Shown: piece after piece, positions 47,340 through 59,361 of the stretch
Position numbering within the stretch: the stretch's first letter is position 1
Layout of the letters: the number at the start of each line of letters is the position of its first letter
Origin: Salvator merianae
Lineage: Eukaryota > Chordata > Lepidosauria > Squamata > Teiidae
Direction: 5' to 3'
Length of the DNA stretch: 64,000 nucleotides
NCBI GenBank assembly: GCA_003586115.2
Contig: QVOM02000112.1
Span: 106,170,701 to 106,234,700, forward strand
The notes under the pieces: model-generated
Databases searched by the model: none
The model's input: only the letters and a program-made list of their open reading frames with translations
What the model was told of the DNA's origin: nothing
Program-made: the position numbers and the translations under genes

Positions 47340-48735
47340 TAAGTAGCCTCTTGGTCCAGATTACGGATGAACACAGAAATGGTCTTAGTGTTAAGATTCC
47401 TATTATCAATACATTTTCTAAAAGTATTAGATAAGGTTAGCTTTTTGCAAGGGGCCAAGGAACCAAAGTGGGGCCCTTTTGAAGCATTTGGTGGACTGTG
47501 GAACTTGGTGTTTGTTATTGCATTCCGTGAAGGAATCATTTTGCTTTTTTTTTTTTTTTTTTTGCCGGGGAACCACTACACCTTAGCTATTTCTATGATA
47601 GGGTCATAGTAAACTTGATTATCTCAGGGAGATCAGCAGAGATGTGAATGTTTAAAAAACATTTAACAATAAAATAAATAAGTGTTTTTTTTTTAAAAAA
47701 AAGGTACAAAGCAAAGAATAGTGAGTACATAATAGTAGTTCTTTAGACCAAACCCAGATGGAGCAGAGGTTGGAGAATAGAATAGCACTAAGTCTATGAA
47801 TGATCTTACACATGTTACAACTCAAGCATAACTCTTGATTGTTTTCAAATGCTTTGGGCATGTTTCTATTTATAACTTTCTACAAAAATGGCTATGAATA
47901 TTATAGGATCCATTTGTTTACCCCACCATAAAAGAAATGCCTTTGTGCTGTCTGCATCCTGCTGAGCTCGAGTAAGGCATAATAACCAAATCCATCAAGT
48001 TCATGTACATAAGGAAGGACTTTAAGGAATAAGCTAAAGGATGCTAATCTAAACCAAGTGAACACAAACTGTGAAGATTATCTGCAAGAAAAAAGAAGTT
48101 ATAAAAGTATTTCTTTCTTCCAAGTTCCTCTCCAGCATCTTCACTGACATACTTCACTTTATATGTTTAGGAAGGCAGTGAAGATGCATCTCTTTGTCCT
48201 GGCCTTTGGCTAAATAAGGAAACAGCTTTTCCTCCCCATTTTCAGACACTGTTATTGTTCTAGTATGTTCAGTTTATATTGATTTTTAATGTTGTAACCC
48301 ACTCTGAGACCTTCAGGTATAGGGTAGGATAAAAATGCAAATAAATACTTGAATAAGAAAAGGAAAAAAACACTGTTTTGTAGTCTTCGGAAACACTGGT
48401 GCAGGATATTTCACTAATGTTTTGCAATTCAATTTGATGAGTCTGTTCTGTGTAGTTACCAGCCATATAAGACTTTTTAAAAATAATTCTAATATCACTC
48501 TGTGTCCTATTTTTAAATGTGTTTCTCCTAAATGTTCCTTTCCAAATTATATCTGTGTCTTATATGCTAGCATGTCTTATATAATAAGAAATATGATCTG
48601 TCAATAAGCACTGTAAATATAATGCCACTTGTCCAGGGAGTAGCTTCTGCACTGAAGCTTGCAGAAAGAATGTTACTTTAGTGATGTTTACATGTTAGCA
48701 TATAGTGTCTATAAATCCTAACATGAATAAAAGTG
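47340..48735. other. No gene seen
   Basis: It contains a T run (about 47547-47563) and, at about 48270-48360, 'ttttaatgttgtaacccactctgagacc...gataaaaatgcaaataaatac', a common LINE-like repeat tail. The rest is unassigned. Confidence 0.45.
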
Positions 48736-48739
48736 AGAT

Positions 48740-49076
48740 AATAAAATTGCAGTAAAATTGCAATTATTTCATAGTTTTGCTGCAGTAAAAAGTATTGAGA
48801 TATTTTTGCTTCATCTCCAATAAGGAAGGTGTTTTTGCTTCATTTTTAAGTGCATAATAATACAGGATAATGAACTTAAGTGATTATTCACCAACAACTG
48901 GTTATATAGGGTACAGAGGAGGAACTAAATGGCAATTCATTGTTTGTCATTTATCTCTGTAAACCACAGAAAACCCAGGTTACTTCTAAATGAAATCAAA
49001 TTCTAGTTTGCTATGGTTTACTGAGATCACACCCCTAATGGTGAATCATTATTTTGCCCATTCCTTTGGCCCCATG
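48740..49076 (+). repeat. 330-bp duplicated block, copy B
   Basis: Partner of 44978-45307, same orientation, 3.76 kb downstream. Similarity ends at both sides at about the same points (AATAAAAT-GC at the left and ATTCCTTTGGCCCC at the right), so the unit is well bounded. Confidence 0.85.
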
Positions 49077-49259
49077 TTTTGGCTGCTGTTGCTATGACTA
49101 TTGTTTTGTCTAAATTATAGATGGGTTGTGGCCTCTATACTGGCTGGGGCTGATGGGAATTGATAATATCCAGCAACACTTAAGAGCTTCTGTTCTAGGT
49201 AATCAAGAGAACTCACTAAAATGCCAACTTTAACTCTCTTAAAAATGTCCTGGTATTCA

Positions 49260-49882
49260 ACAAAAATCAGAAGTATCATGACATTTTATGGAGGAGGTGC
49301 TGAAAAGAGCAACCAGAATGATCAAGGGGCTGGAACACCTTCCTTATGAAATCAAGCTGCAACATCTTGGCCTCATCAGCCTTGAAAAACAGCATTTAAG
49401 AGGAGACCTGATTGAAGTATATAAAATCATGCATAGTATGGATAAGGTGGATAGAGAATTTTCTCTCTCTCTCACAGAACACTAGGACCAGGGGGCACTC
49501 TCTGAAGCTGATGGGTAGGAGAGTTAGGACTGACAAGGGGAAATATTTTTTCATCCAGAGGGTCATCGGTCTATGGAATTTATTACCAGAAGAGGTGATG
49601 ACAGCAATCGGCCTAGATAGCTTTAAGAAAGGATTCGACAGATTCATGGAGGTCAGGTGTATCAATGGCTACTAGAATGGATGCCTAGATACTGTCTCCA
49701 GGTTGGAAAGACAGGCAGGATGCCTCTAAAGGCCATTTGCAGAGAGTCAAGAGCAGGTGAAGGTTTTGCCTTTTATTCTGCCTGAGAATGCCCAGAAGCA
49801 ATTGGTGGGCCACTGTGAGAAATGGAATGCTGGACTAGATGGGCCATGGCCTGATCCAGCAAGGCTCCTCTTATGTTCTTAT
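49260..49882 (+). mobile_element. CR1 LINE 3' portion
   Basis: This is the longest CR1 copy in the window. It holds the C-terminus of the reverse transcriptase ORF, the 3' UTR (CTGGACTAGATGGGCCATGG) and the terminal TTATGTTCTTATGG. It is 5'-truncated. Confidence 0.9.
49288..49675 (+). pseudogene. C-terminal fragment of CR1 ORF2 (reverse transcriptase), frameshifted
   Basis: The peptide has RATRMIKGLEHLPYEIKLQHLG and LISLEKQHLRGDLIEVYKI-type sequence, then in another frame TRGHSLKLMGRR and GLWNLLPEEVMTAIGLDSFK. This is the usual C-terminal order of CR1-like ORF2 proteins. A frame change near 49480 separates the two parts. Confidence 0.85.
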
Positions 49883-50133
49883 GGATATTTCTGCTTTTTA
49901 CAGCAGGGTAACATCCTGCTTTGTCTCTGCATAGTTAATGAGGAAAACTTTGCTTAACTGAAAATGGAGCCAGAATATTGCACAGGGAGTCCTCAACATC
50001 CCAGAAATGTTCAGTGGTGAAACAAGCTGCCTTGGGAAAAGCTGACACCTTGGACAGAGCTGGATAACCACCTCTTAGGAATGCTGATTGTCTAGGAGCT
50101 TAAAAAAAATGCAGAAGAAGGTATCAGACAAGT

Positions 50134-50663
50134 AGGCCCTTTCTGCACTTGTTTGTTATCCTGGAACAAGTGGCTCCCTAGTACACTTTGTATGCATGGG
50201 ACTAGACCTATCCAGGTCTAGAACTGTCCACAAAGCTCCCTATTCTGAATTAGCTATAGACGGTTTATAGTTAGATTAGTTATAGGCAGCCTAGAACTGT
50301 CTCAAGTCTTCTTGTTCTGATTCAGCCTTTGGTGCTTCTGCACCTGGTCTTGATCAAGGAAAGCATCACAGCCCCATTTTTGAAGGTCATTTTCAAAATG
50401 CTACCTTTGAAAACTGTTCTGTTCAGCCCTGTATGAGTGATGGGGGCTGTGGCAATTGCTGGCAGGGGTGGGTGTTGCCTTGGGCAAGGAGTCAGTTGTG
50501 CGGACCAGAACAACAATGGTGCCTTCACATTGCTGCTGGTGTTGGTCCAAGATGGACAGTGTCCCCACTCTCATGATGCTAACAAAACCTGCTGTGTTTG
50601 GTCCAGGACAAGCTGGAAAAGCATACTGAAACTGCTCCAAGCAAGATGAGTGTGGAAACAGCC
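50134..50663 (-). mobile_element. DNA-transposon-like sequence, inverted copy of 47078-47330 at its right part
   Basis: A GGCCCTTTCTGCACTTG end lies at 50134. From about 50420 the sequence matches the inverse of 47078-47330 ('gtcagttgtgcggacc', 'gctgctggtgttggtcc', ending GAGTGTGGAAACAGCC). Exact borders between pieces are unclear. Confidence 0.45.
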
Positions 50664-51464
50664 ATACACTTAGGTCCCATCTGTCTATCACCCCTTTTAC
50701 GCACTTACCAGTATCCCCATAGAATATGCTTCATGTCCTGCTTCTGGGTTTCACCCTTCTGTACTCTGGTCTAGGCAGCCCAAAATGGCTGCTTAGATTG
50801 GGACCACAATATACCTCTTTAAATTGGGACCTAAACAGACCTCCTTAAAAAGGACTTCTGTCATCCTACTTGCAAGTAAAGCAGCCCAGGAGGTATGTGG
50901 AAGGGCACACACCTCTGTGGGCTGGTTCAGCAGCAGAATCCATTTGGGTGGCATAAAAAATTGTTTTTTGCTGAGATTGATCACCTGGGTGCTCCGAGGC
51001 TAAAGTTCCTAGCCATGGTAGAACATGGAGGCTGGTTCCGAGGATTGTGTAATCTTTGGGGCCAGTGTGGTGACTGCTCCAGAAGAGCCATCCAATGCAG
51101 CTGGTTAGTTCTGGGACAATAGGAGCAGTCCAGCTGCTGGAACTGCTCCAGCATGGCCCAGTTCTGCAGGTAAGTGCGGAAATGCTCTTAGACTCAACAC
51201 AGGAAATAACTTGAAGCCAAACAAAGAAAAGTTCCATCAACAAAACTATTAAGGAAAACAGAGACAAGGAACATTCACAGGCCAATCACATGCAGGAAGC
51301 AGAAAACAGGATGCCATATAGCCTATCACTAACCAGAAAATAACCTTTCCATTGATGGTGTCACTTAAGCTGTTTGTGGAACATCTGCAGAAAAAAAAAA
51401 TGGCTCAGAGAACTCTAACAATGTGGCACTTCTCTAATGTGCCCAAGAAAAGGACATGGATGTA

Positions 51465-51846
51465 TGTTTGAGGCTGATAGGCAGGAAAGTTAGGACTGAC
51501 AAAGGGAAGTATTTTTTCACCCAGTAGGTTATCAGTCTATGGAATCTACCACCAGAGGGTATAGTGACAACCACTAGACTGGATGGCTTTCAGAAAGGGG
51601 CTGGACAAATTCATGGAGAACAGGTCTACCAACGGCTGCTAGAATGGATGTCTAGGTACTGTCTCAGGCTGCAGAGACAGGCGGAATGCATCTAAGGGCC
51701 ATTTGCAGGGAGTCAAGAGCAGATGATGGTTTTGCCCTCATCTTCTGTTTGAAAATGTCCAGAAACAAATGGCCAGTGTGTGAGATGGGATGCTGGACTA
51801 GATGAGCTGTGGCCTGATCCAGCAGGATTTATCTTATGTTCTTATT
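51465..51846 (+). mobile_element. CR1 LINE 3' end
   Basis: It begins at GGCTGATAGGCAGGAAAGTT, runs through GGACTGACAAAGGGAAGTAT and CTGGACTAGATGAGCTGTGG, and ends CTTATGTTCTTATT. It is similar to the copies at 22322 and 49260. Confidence 0.85.
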
Positions 51847-52328
51847 TGTGCAGAGCTGGATTTGAGGGTTTATCTGTATCTTATAGGTATGTTGCAGTTG
51901 CATCCTGAATTGTATATCCTGCACTGAGGATGGAGCTGGGCCAGACAAACCTAAAGAGAAGCTGATGCCCATTATGGTTGGAGGGGCAGAGAGCAGACAA
52001 CTGAAGGGAAGTGGTTCTAGGGTCAGAAAAAGTGAGATTCTGTTATGGTAGGTGAGACACTGTAATGCTGCAGTTGTATGAGAAAAACCACTTGAAAATT
52101 GATTCCCCCAAATATTGTGGATTATGCAAACATTAGCCAATTCTGAATTGAAACATGCATGAAGGAGAAAGGGAGACTGATCTCAAACTCTGAGCTACTA
52201 GGTGTGGTAGGGCACTGTCTGTGATTACAGACCACTTGCTCCTGTTCCAAGGTATCTTTCAATTCTAGACTTCTGAGATTCTAAGACATGAAACCAAATG
52301 CTTGACTCAAATAAGCTGTAGGTTCTAA

Positions 52329-52995
52329 GGGTGTGTTCAAACTAGGGTGTGTTCAAACTAGCTATTTCAGTCACCTTCTGGGAAAATTTGGCCCAAGGGG
52401 GCCAAACAGGAAATTAAAAAATTGCCTTACCTTGCCTCCAAGCCTGTAATGAAGCGACTTTTCAACTTCCAGGAGAAAAGAGCTCTTGGGTTGCCTGAGA
52501 ACTGAGTGGGGAGCACCTCCACCAATCACAGCCTTGAGGGAAACTTATTGGACAATTGGACAGGGAGGGAGGGGCACCAGGGAGCTCTTGCCAGCACCAC
52601 AATCATTTGAACTCAATTAAACAGATCAGCAAAAATAACTCCTATCCTGCCTTCTTTAGATTAGAAAAGCACACTGGACTTCTTATAATAACGAGGAGTG
52701 TGTGTGGGGGGGGGGGGAAGAGAAAGAGAGAGAGAGAGTTTCAGAACGATTTTGTTTGCAAACAAAAAAATCCCTGGCAGTTAAGGAGTTTAGGAGTTGG
52801 AAACTGCTTCAGCAAAGAGGCGGGGATTTCATACCCAGTGGCCAATCAGTGAGCATCACCCTTTGCAGGCTTGGTACCTGGTCTGTTGAAGCGAATAGGC
52901 TGCACTATGGGTGAGTTATGAAGTGAATAAATAGGAAACTGTGTTTGGAAGGCTTTTTTTCTGTGTGCCCAGGAATTATTAGTCTGAACACACCC
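52329..52995. mobile_element. PIF/Harbinger-like non-autonomous element with TAA duplication
   Basis: Ends GGGTGTGTTCAAACTA and (inverted) GGGTGTGTTCAGACTA are terminal inverted repeats. TAA at 52326-52328 and 52996-52998 is the target duplication, matching the TWA preference of the PIF/Harbinger superfamily. The left end is tandemly repeated (GGTGTGTTCAAACTAG twice). A GT/G/GA-rich microsatellite lies inside at 52695-52738. There is no transposase. Confidence 0.8.
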
Positions 52996-52999
52996 TAAA

Positions 53000-54930
53000 G
53001 AAACAGCTTAGGATACAAAGTCTGCAGGGAAAAGTGGATGGCAAAACTACTTATTCAGAATGTTCCTGGCAACTTATCATTTACAAGAAACTATTTAAAC
53101 AGTTTTTGAAGAGTTCTTGGGTCTTTCTGCGCTTACCAGTTTCCTAGTATAGTGTGAGACCCTAGACCCTTCTGGGCTTCTCTGTTCAATGCTCCCGGGC
53201 AGGATGGAAAGGTTATACCCCCTGCTAGCATGCTCCACCTGCACTGCACAGAACTTATACCAGAATGGCCACCTAGACTGGGACAGCGGTAGATCTTTAG
53301 ATATTTGGGTCTGAAGCTCCCATCTACTTTCAGTACTGCCTCTCCCAACCAAATAGGACCCAACTCATGAGGAGTCCCTGGCTCACTTCCTATAAAAGCA
53401 GCCTGAGCCAGGAAGAGAGCCTTTTCAACTGTGGCCCCTGTAATGTGGTACTGTGTTGCCACCTGTTTAACAAACAACTTAAAACTGGTCCCTTCCATCT
53501 GGCCTACCCTTAATTTAAGTTCTATGTTTGTAAATGTTTTGTTTTAATGTATACTTGTGGGTTTTTACCCTTCCCCGTTTTCTTTTCCCTTTCCTTCTTT
53601 TTAAAATGTTTTTATTGACTCTTGTTAGGCATCTCAAGTGGTTATGAAGTAAGTGGAATACAAGTAAATAAATAATTACTATAATTTCTTCTCTGAACAA
53701 TGATTAAATTATAGAAGTCCTGACATCTTTTCCATAGTGCAGATTTAGGATAATAGCAATGAACATTTTATAAGCTGCTTTGAGAGCCTTTTAGAGGTTT
53801 ATGGGCAGGATAAAATTACAGCAAATAAATAACCAATGAAAGAAATCTGTGGAATAAATAAAAAGGCAACATTGTGGCATAAGCAACTGTCTCTTCTTAG
53901 TTGTGTCTGGAAAAAAAGGAAAAAACTGTTAGCTTTTTGGACTAATGCAATTTAAGTTTTGAATGAAGCTATCAAAGAAGTTGGTGCTTTGAATAAAATT
54001 TTCCACATTCATTTAAATCTTTTTTCTACTTCTTATGGAACTTTACTTTCCCCACAATCATCTTCTTTTGATTTGACTGTGCCTTTGGGATGAGATAAGA
54101 AAGATAATTTAAATAATTTACAAGCGTAATATCATTAAAAACACCAAAATAAAAAAAAAACTAACAAAAAGCTACTAGTGGCATACTTCTGCTGCATATG
54201 ATAGCCACAAAAATTGAAAAATAAATCTTTAGCTACAAGGTTATTTCTCTTCTCCCAAATCATATTGGTATGAATTCCTTGGGGAACTTAATCATGGAAC
54301 ATGTCCAATGGTTGTTTAGATTTCAGGCCAAAACAACTTTGAGAACATTTAAACAGTAAGGTTTGCCAGATTTTGGTTGGCATTTGATCTGAGAGTGTGT
54401 TGCGACCCATTCAGGTTCTGTATGGATTTTTCCATGAGAGATGTGGAAAGAAATAATCACATGAGTCTATAAAATACCCTTTTGTTGTATCAAGGAATGT
54501 CTTATGTCAGTATTTCTTTTTTGCCTCTTTGATGGTTTCCACTTTGAACTGCTCACCTTGGAGAAGAAATTTCATTTTGTCACATGATATCTGAATGGTT
54601 TCTTGACACAGACAGATCCCATCACAATGCTTTATCGGTTATATCTCCTCATTCTACTCCTGTTTTACTCTCGATAGAACTTTCCTAGCTTGAAGGCAAG
54701 TGTATTCCATTGCCCAGACTGCACCAGTTTCTGCTCACGGTGGTCAGACCTATAACAGCTATAGCAGCTATAACAGCTCTGTCAAGACAAAGCTTCTAGT
54801 GCTGGCACTGCAGGGGGATAATCTACTCAAATTTAAAAAGTGCCCATCATATAAATGCCAAGAAGCTAGCACTTCAAGAGATGTTGAAGATATTTAATTT
54901 CTTTTTTTTCTTTTTTTTTTTAGTGTGATT
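53000..54930. other. No gene seen; scattered repeat ends
   Basis: About 53118-53290 resembles DNA-transposon sequence with a GGTCTTTCTGCGCTTACC end. Around 53610-53680 and 53780-53835 the sequence has 'caagtaaataaataa' and 'gcaaataaata' tails of LINE-like repeats. The remainder is unassigned AT-rich sequence. Confidence 0.45.
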
Positions 54931-54933
54931 TAA

Positions 54934-55042
54934 GGCCCTTTCTGCACTGGCATGTAGATTTAAGGCCCTTTCCACATTAGCATGTGAAGCGCGGTCCCCT
55001 ATTCCGGGATATGTTTTAGAATAAGGTCCAGTGAGGAAAAGT
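54934..55042. mobile_element. Palindromic 180-bp-family transposon, rearranged copy
   Basis: It has the terminal GGCCCTTTCTGCACTGG, then a direct duplication of about 28 bp (ATTTAAGGCCCTTTC occurs twice), then CCCTATTCCGGGATATG and an AATAAGGTCCAGTG right end. The central palindrome is mostly deleted. Confidence 0.6.
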
Positions 55043-55189
55043 GTCAGATTGTGCCAAGTCCTGCTTGGAAGAAACAGCATATTGAAGGTTGATGCATCAT
55101 TACTTGAAATAAGCTATTACCTGCTGCCTCATCTTTATGTGAAACTACAAACTGTTTTGTGTAATTAACAAGAAGTGCAGTCTGTAGTT

Positions 55190-55301
55190 CATCCAGACGT
55201 TGCTTACTTCTGCTGTATTTGGATATTCCAGAATAAAGCAATATCCATGCTTTATTCTGAAACATCCAAATATAGTGGAAGAAGTAAGTGACTTTTGGAT
55301 G
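55190..55301. mobile_element. 112-bp hairpin MITE
   Basis: Left arm 55190-55240 and right arm 55248-55301 are inverted copies (CATCCA..., CTTACTTCT..., TATTTGGAT.TT.CAGAATAAAGCA). A few mismatches and one 3-base indel occur, and the loop is 7 bases. It would fold into a stem of about 50 bp. Confidence 0.8.
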
Positions 55302-56128
55302 CAATCTGTGTTTTGGTAGATGTGGAAATTACTTATAAGTATTGTGCTAAATGAAAAAGAAAATGTTAATGAAAGTTTTATGTATATTTAAAGAAGTTTT
55401 GCCTTATGGATGAAACATTATTTTCTTCGGCCAAAAGGATGAGCTTGCAGATCATTAAAAACAGACTACTGGGACAATGCTACTGAGTTCTGCTAAAACC
55501 AGTAAGTTTTCTACCTTGGCTGCAAAATTCCTCACGTTAGTCAAAAGCAAATCTCACAGTTAACAAATTCTCAGCTACTCCAGCTTGCCAGCTCCAAGTG
55601 TATTTATATGCATCTTACACCATCTGCTGGCTAAACAAAGACTGCTTCGCCCCCCCCCCCCCAAAAAAAAAAATCAATCATGAATATACTGTACTGATAC
55701 CCTTCTTCCAAAATTTATTGTAATGAGAGGAACAAAGAAATGCTATGGCCTGAAAATAAATTTACGTGGGTTCTCAAGAATAAATGAAAAGCGGATGATA
55801 AGAGGTATTCTGTTTGTTAAACTACTATAAGCTGTCCTGGGCATGTAATTTATTTATTCAAGCAACATATTTTAAAATATTGCATTGTTTACATGGTATT
55901 TTTAAAGTTCCAGTGCCTTTACTTTAAAGACTGTTTTTCCCATGAGTACCTGTGGGTGTACAAAAAAATGAAGGCCATGTCCTCATACAGTCTGAACGTT
56001 GGATTTTATTTAGCTTTATTCTCTAAGGAAATTACACACCCATTTTCATTTGACCAAACAGTTGTAGAAAGAATTTTTATCAGCCTTAACCACAAAAGTA
56101 AGAATAGAGAACAAGTTCTGTGAACATT

Positions 56129-56765
56129 GGGCCTTTTCGCACTGAGCTCGGTAGACCGTTCCCAGCAGTTGGCTTCGAACCGGAGAGGTTGGGGAATGCT
56201 TGGTGCCATTTGCACTCCCGGCCAGAGGAACGGACCCGAAGTCGACCAGCAGCGGGAACAGTGCGGATGGCAGCCGCTATTTCTGTACCGCACTCCGTAC
56301 CATCGAGTTCCGCTTCGTAGCATCGTACTCTGCTTCGTAACCAGGGGCTCGTTACGGAGCCGGCTTCGTAACGGCAGCTAGGCTGCCATGCGCAAAGGGC
56401 TATCCCGGGCACGAAGTTTCGTACCGGGTTACGCAGCATCGTACCGGGTACGAAAACATCGCACCTGGATGTGTAACCTTCGCACCCGGATGTGAAAACT
56501 TCGCACCCTGCTGGCGCAGCCGCACCAGCCACGCCCGGCCGCCATTTCACGCGCAGCCGGGATTGCGAAAGCACCGTGCCCGATCTACGCTCCATCACGC
56601 AGGTCAGGATGAATACAAGCTTTTACTTGTCTTGTCTTACCCAGGATCAGGTTCGAATCGGGTACAAAGTGGTTTGGATCGGGTGAGGCGCCGCCCGCGG
56701 CAGTGCGAACATTCCGTTCTAGCGAGCGGACAAGAATGTTCCACCGCTACAGTGCAAACAGGCCC
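56129..56765. mobile_element. CpG-rich 637-bp non-autonomous DNA transposon
   Basis: Termini GGGCCTTTTCGCACTG and (inverted) GGGCCTGTTTGCACTG are imperfect inverted repeats. The interior is strongly CpG-rich, with repeated blocks like TTCGCACCCGGATGTG, TTCGTACCGGGT and CGTAACGG. Flanking triplets ATT and ACT are not an exact duplication. CpG retention suggests recent origin or lack of germline methylation. A 170-codon frame across it is a GC artefact. Confidence 0.65.
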
Positions 56766-56769
56766 ACTG

Positions 56770-58940
56770 TAGCTGCTGTATATTTTGCTCAGGTTGTGTG
56801 AGTGGGAAGTTAAACTTCCTCCAGCAAAACTCTGTAATGAATCTGCTCAAAATAATGGAGCCAGCTCCTTAACTTGCTTCTCAGGATTTCTAGTGAAAAG
56901 AGATTTATATATATATTTGGGGTTTTATACCATCCAATACTGCAGTTTCAAGGTGGTGATCACTTCATTCCGTACCAGCATGCCTAAAGTCTGTTGTTTT
57001 GGGGAAGGTGGTTTCTGTAGTGGCACCAAGTTGTAGCTGCCTTCCTATGTATGTTTAAGAAAGGAATTAAAAATATTTTTGTTTATCATGACATTTTCTT
57101 CTGGACACACTCCTTTGAATTCTTTAAAAAAAATAATCTTTGAATATTTTTATCTTCACATATTGACTGCATCCAGACAGGGCCTAAACCTCAGAATTAT
57201 CCCAGCATTAAATTGGGATTGTCACATGTATCTGAGGCAATTCCAGCATAGTCCTGGAATATAGATATGAAATCCTGGAATATCGCTGTTCCAGGAAAAA
57301 GAACTCCAAACCCGTGTTTTCCCGAAACAGTGATCCTGCTCACCTTGTCTGGTCCTTGCTCCTGGGTTTTTTTCTTCAGGAAAATGCCCATTGCACAAGT
57401 GTGTGCCCGCAAAACTGAGCTGAAAATACTCCCTGCATGTACACGGAGGTGGGCACTTGCGCATTTCCCAGTATTTTCGTCATTGGGAGCAAGTGCCAGA
57501 CAAAGTAAGGGCTGAGACTTGCCCCACGATTTTGCCCTGCTGTCTGGCAGAAACAGCAAGAGGCAATTGTGGGGATCTAAACAAGACTTTGCGTTTTCCT
57601 CTTGCTGCCTGGAAGCAGCCATTTTAACTTTGATAAGGTGGTAGGCTAAGATATAAATATAAGATGAGGTAAAATAAAGCGAGGCAGATGAGACAAAGAT
57701 AAAATGCAACACTTTAATTTAGAAATAATAATAATCTAAAAATTAATAAGATAATTGAATAATAAAACATATTGAGATAACTGAAGGGTCTTTATATTTG
57801 TCAGAGATACATTTGAAGTGCTGAGCAATATCTAAACACTGCAGGATCAGGTACTGTAAATCCTGAATTATTTGATAAAAGACAGGATAGCTCTATGATA
57901 TGGTTCTTTGTGTTCTAACTAGAGGGCAACTCTCTTTCCCTTGCTGTCCCAATTTATTTTGCACAGGAAGAAAGACACACCTGACAGCTGCACTTTTCTC
58001 AAGGTGAGACAATAGAGTGCATAGGGAAAGAAGGCTGCATCGGAATGAGGTCCCAAGCCAGTTGGGGTTGGGTGGAGAGGATGGAAGAAGGACGCAGAGT
58101 AGAGGCAGAAAGGCCTCACACAAATGTCTGAGGTAGAAATGTATGAACTTATTGTAATAGAACTGAGGTTCAACTAGAATTGGCCTGGTTTGCTTGAGAA
58201 TCGAACCTCCAGTGGTTCGATTAAGCAGTTCTGCTTTAGAATGGAACTGGCAAAATTGGTTCAATTAGTTTTGCCTTCCCGATGTGGTCTGCAGTCTCTC
58301 CCCATCATGTCTGTGCCCCCCTTATCTTTTTATGCCCCATCTTTCAGGCAGTCTGGGCTGGGCTGCTGCCAGTAACCACATGGTACTTCAGCAGACTGAT
58401 TGTCCTGTTTTGTGGTCTACTAGGCCTTCTGGTAAGAAGGATCACAGTCCTGCCAGCAAGCCAAACATGGAAGGAGTAACAGGAGGCCCAGATGAGAACG
58501 CAATGGGGAGAAGGCCCATGAACCCATTTGTGACCTGTCAGACCTGTTTGAACTAGACCAAGCTGAGGTGGGGGTTTGACTGCCCCAAATAGGTCTGTAG
58601 TCACCCCTAGCCTGAGGTTCTGTTTTGCATTTTTGCAGTGACTGGGACATCTCTGCATGTGGATCTCATCACCTAATTTTCCCACAATACTTGTTGACCC
58701 ATATGCAGGAGAGATCTTACTCATCTGAAGTTTGCAGTGGGATTGCAACGGGAGCTTCTTGCCCTCCAGATATCAACTGTTCTTCCCAAGGGAATGCAAC
58801 TATTCTCTCCACATGCAGGGTGTAGATTTCATGCTAAGATCCACCTATTTTCTTAAAACTGCCTGAACCTTTGCAATTCTGTGTTCTGTTTCTAGTATTG
58901 TAAAATATGTTTTCTAATGTATATTGTTTCTATGGCTTTA
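56770..58940. other. No gene seen
   Basis: About 57170-57625 has a transposon-like start GACTGCATCCAGACAGG and end GGAAGCAGCC, so it may be another GCATCC-ended element. About 57890-58830 has overlapping short frames on both strands without recognised motifs. Confidence 0.4.
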
Positions 58941-59078
58941 CTTTTTTTTTTTTTTTTTTTNNNNNNNNNNNNNNNNNNNNNNNNNNNNNNNNNNNNNNNN
59001 NNNNNNNNNNNNNNNNNNNNNNNNNNNNNNNNNNNNNNNNNNNNNNNNNNNNNNNTACTTTTTTTTTTTTTTTTTTTT
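58941..59078. other. Assembly gap flanked by poly-T
   Basis: 95 N bases (58961-59055) are flanked on both sides by runs of about 20 T. The gap was probably left by failure to sequence through a homopolymer or low-complexity tract, and its true length is unknown. Confidence 0.95.
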
Positions 59079-59361
59079 AAGTAAGGTAACTACCACCTGA
59101 CCAAAGCCCTACCTGGGCTTATGCTCCTGTCACTGTCTGAAAATAAATTACAATTAGTTGCACATACCACTTAAGCTAGCAGACAAAGGCTGCTGATGGT
59201 AGATTGAATGGAGTTTGGAATGTGTAGAGGTCTTGGTCTTCCTAGGTCGGACCCTTCCATGTCTTGTCCTGACTATCACTGCAGCAGTTATAAGACAATG
59301 TATGATCGTGTTGATGGATTAGGTAAGGTGAGCAAATTGAAGCTCTCAAAAGTAAGACTGA

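Noticed and set aside
56086..56598. 170-codon minus-strand frame
   Set aside because: It lies inside the CpG-rich transposon and has no recognised domain. Composition explains its length.
57197..57712. 171-codon minus-strand frame
   Set aside because: It overlaps a region with GCATCC-type transposon ends. It has no recognised motif, and splice sites are absent.
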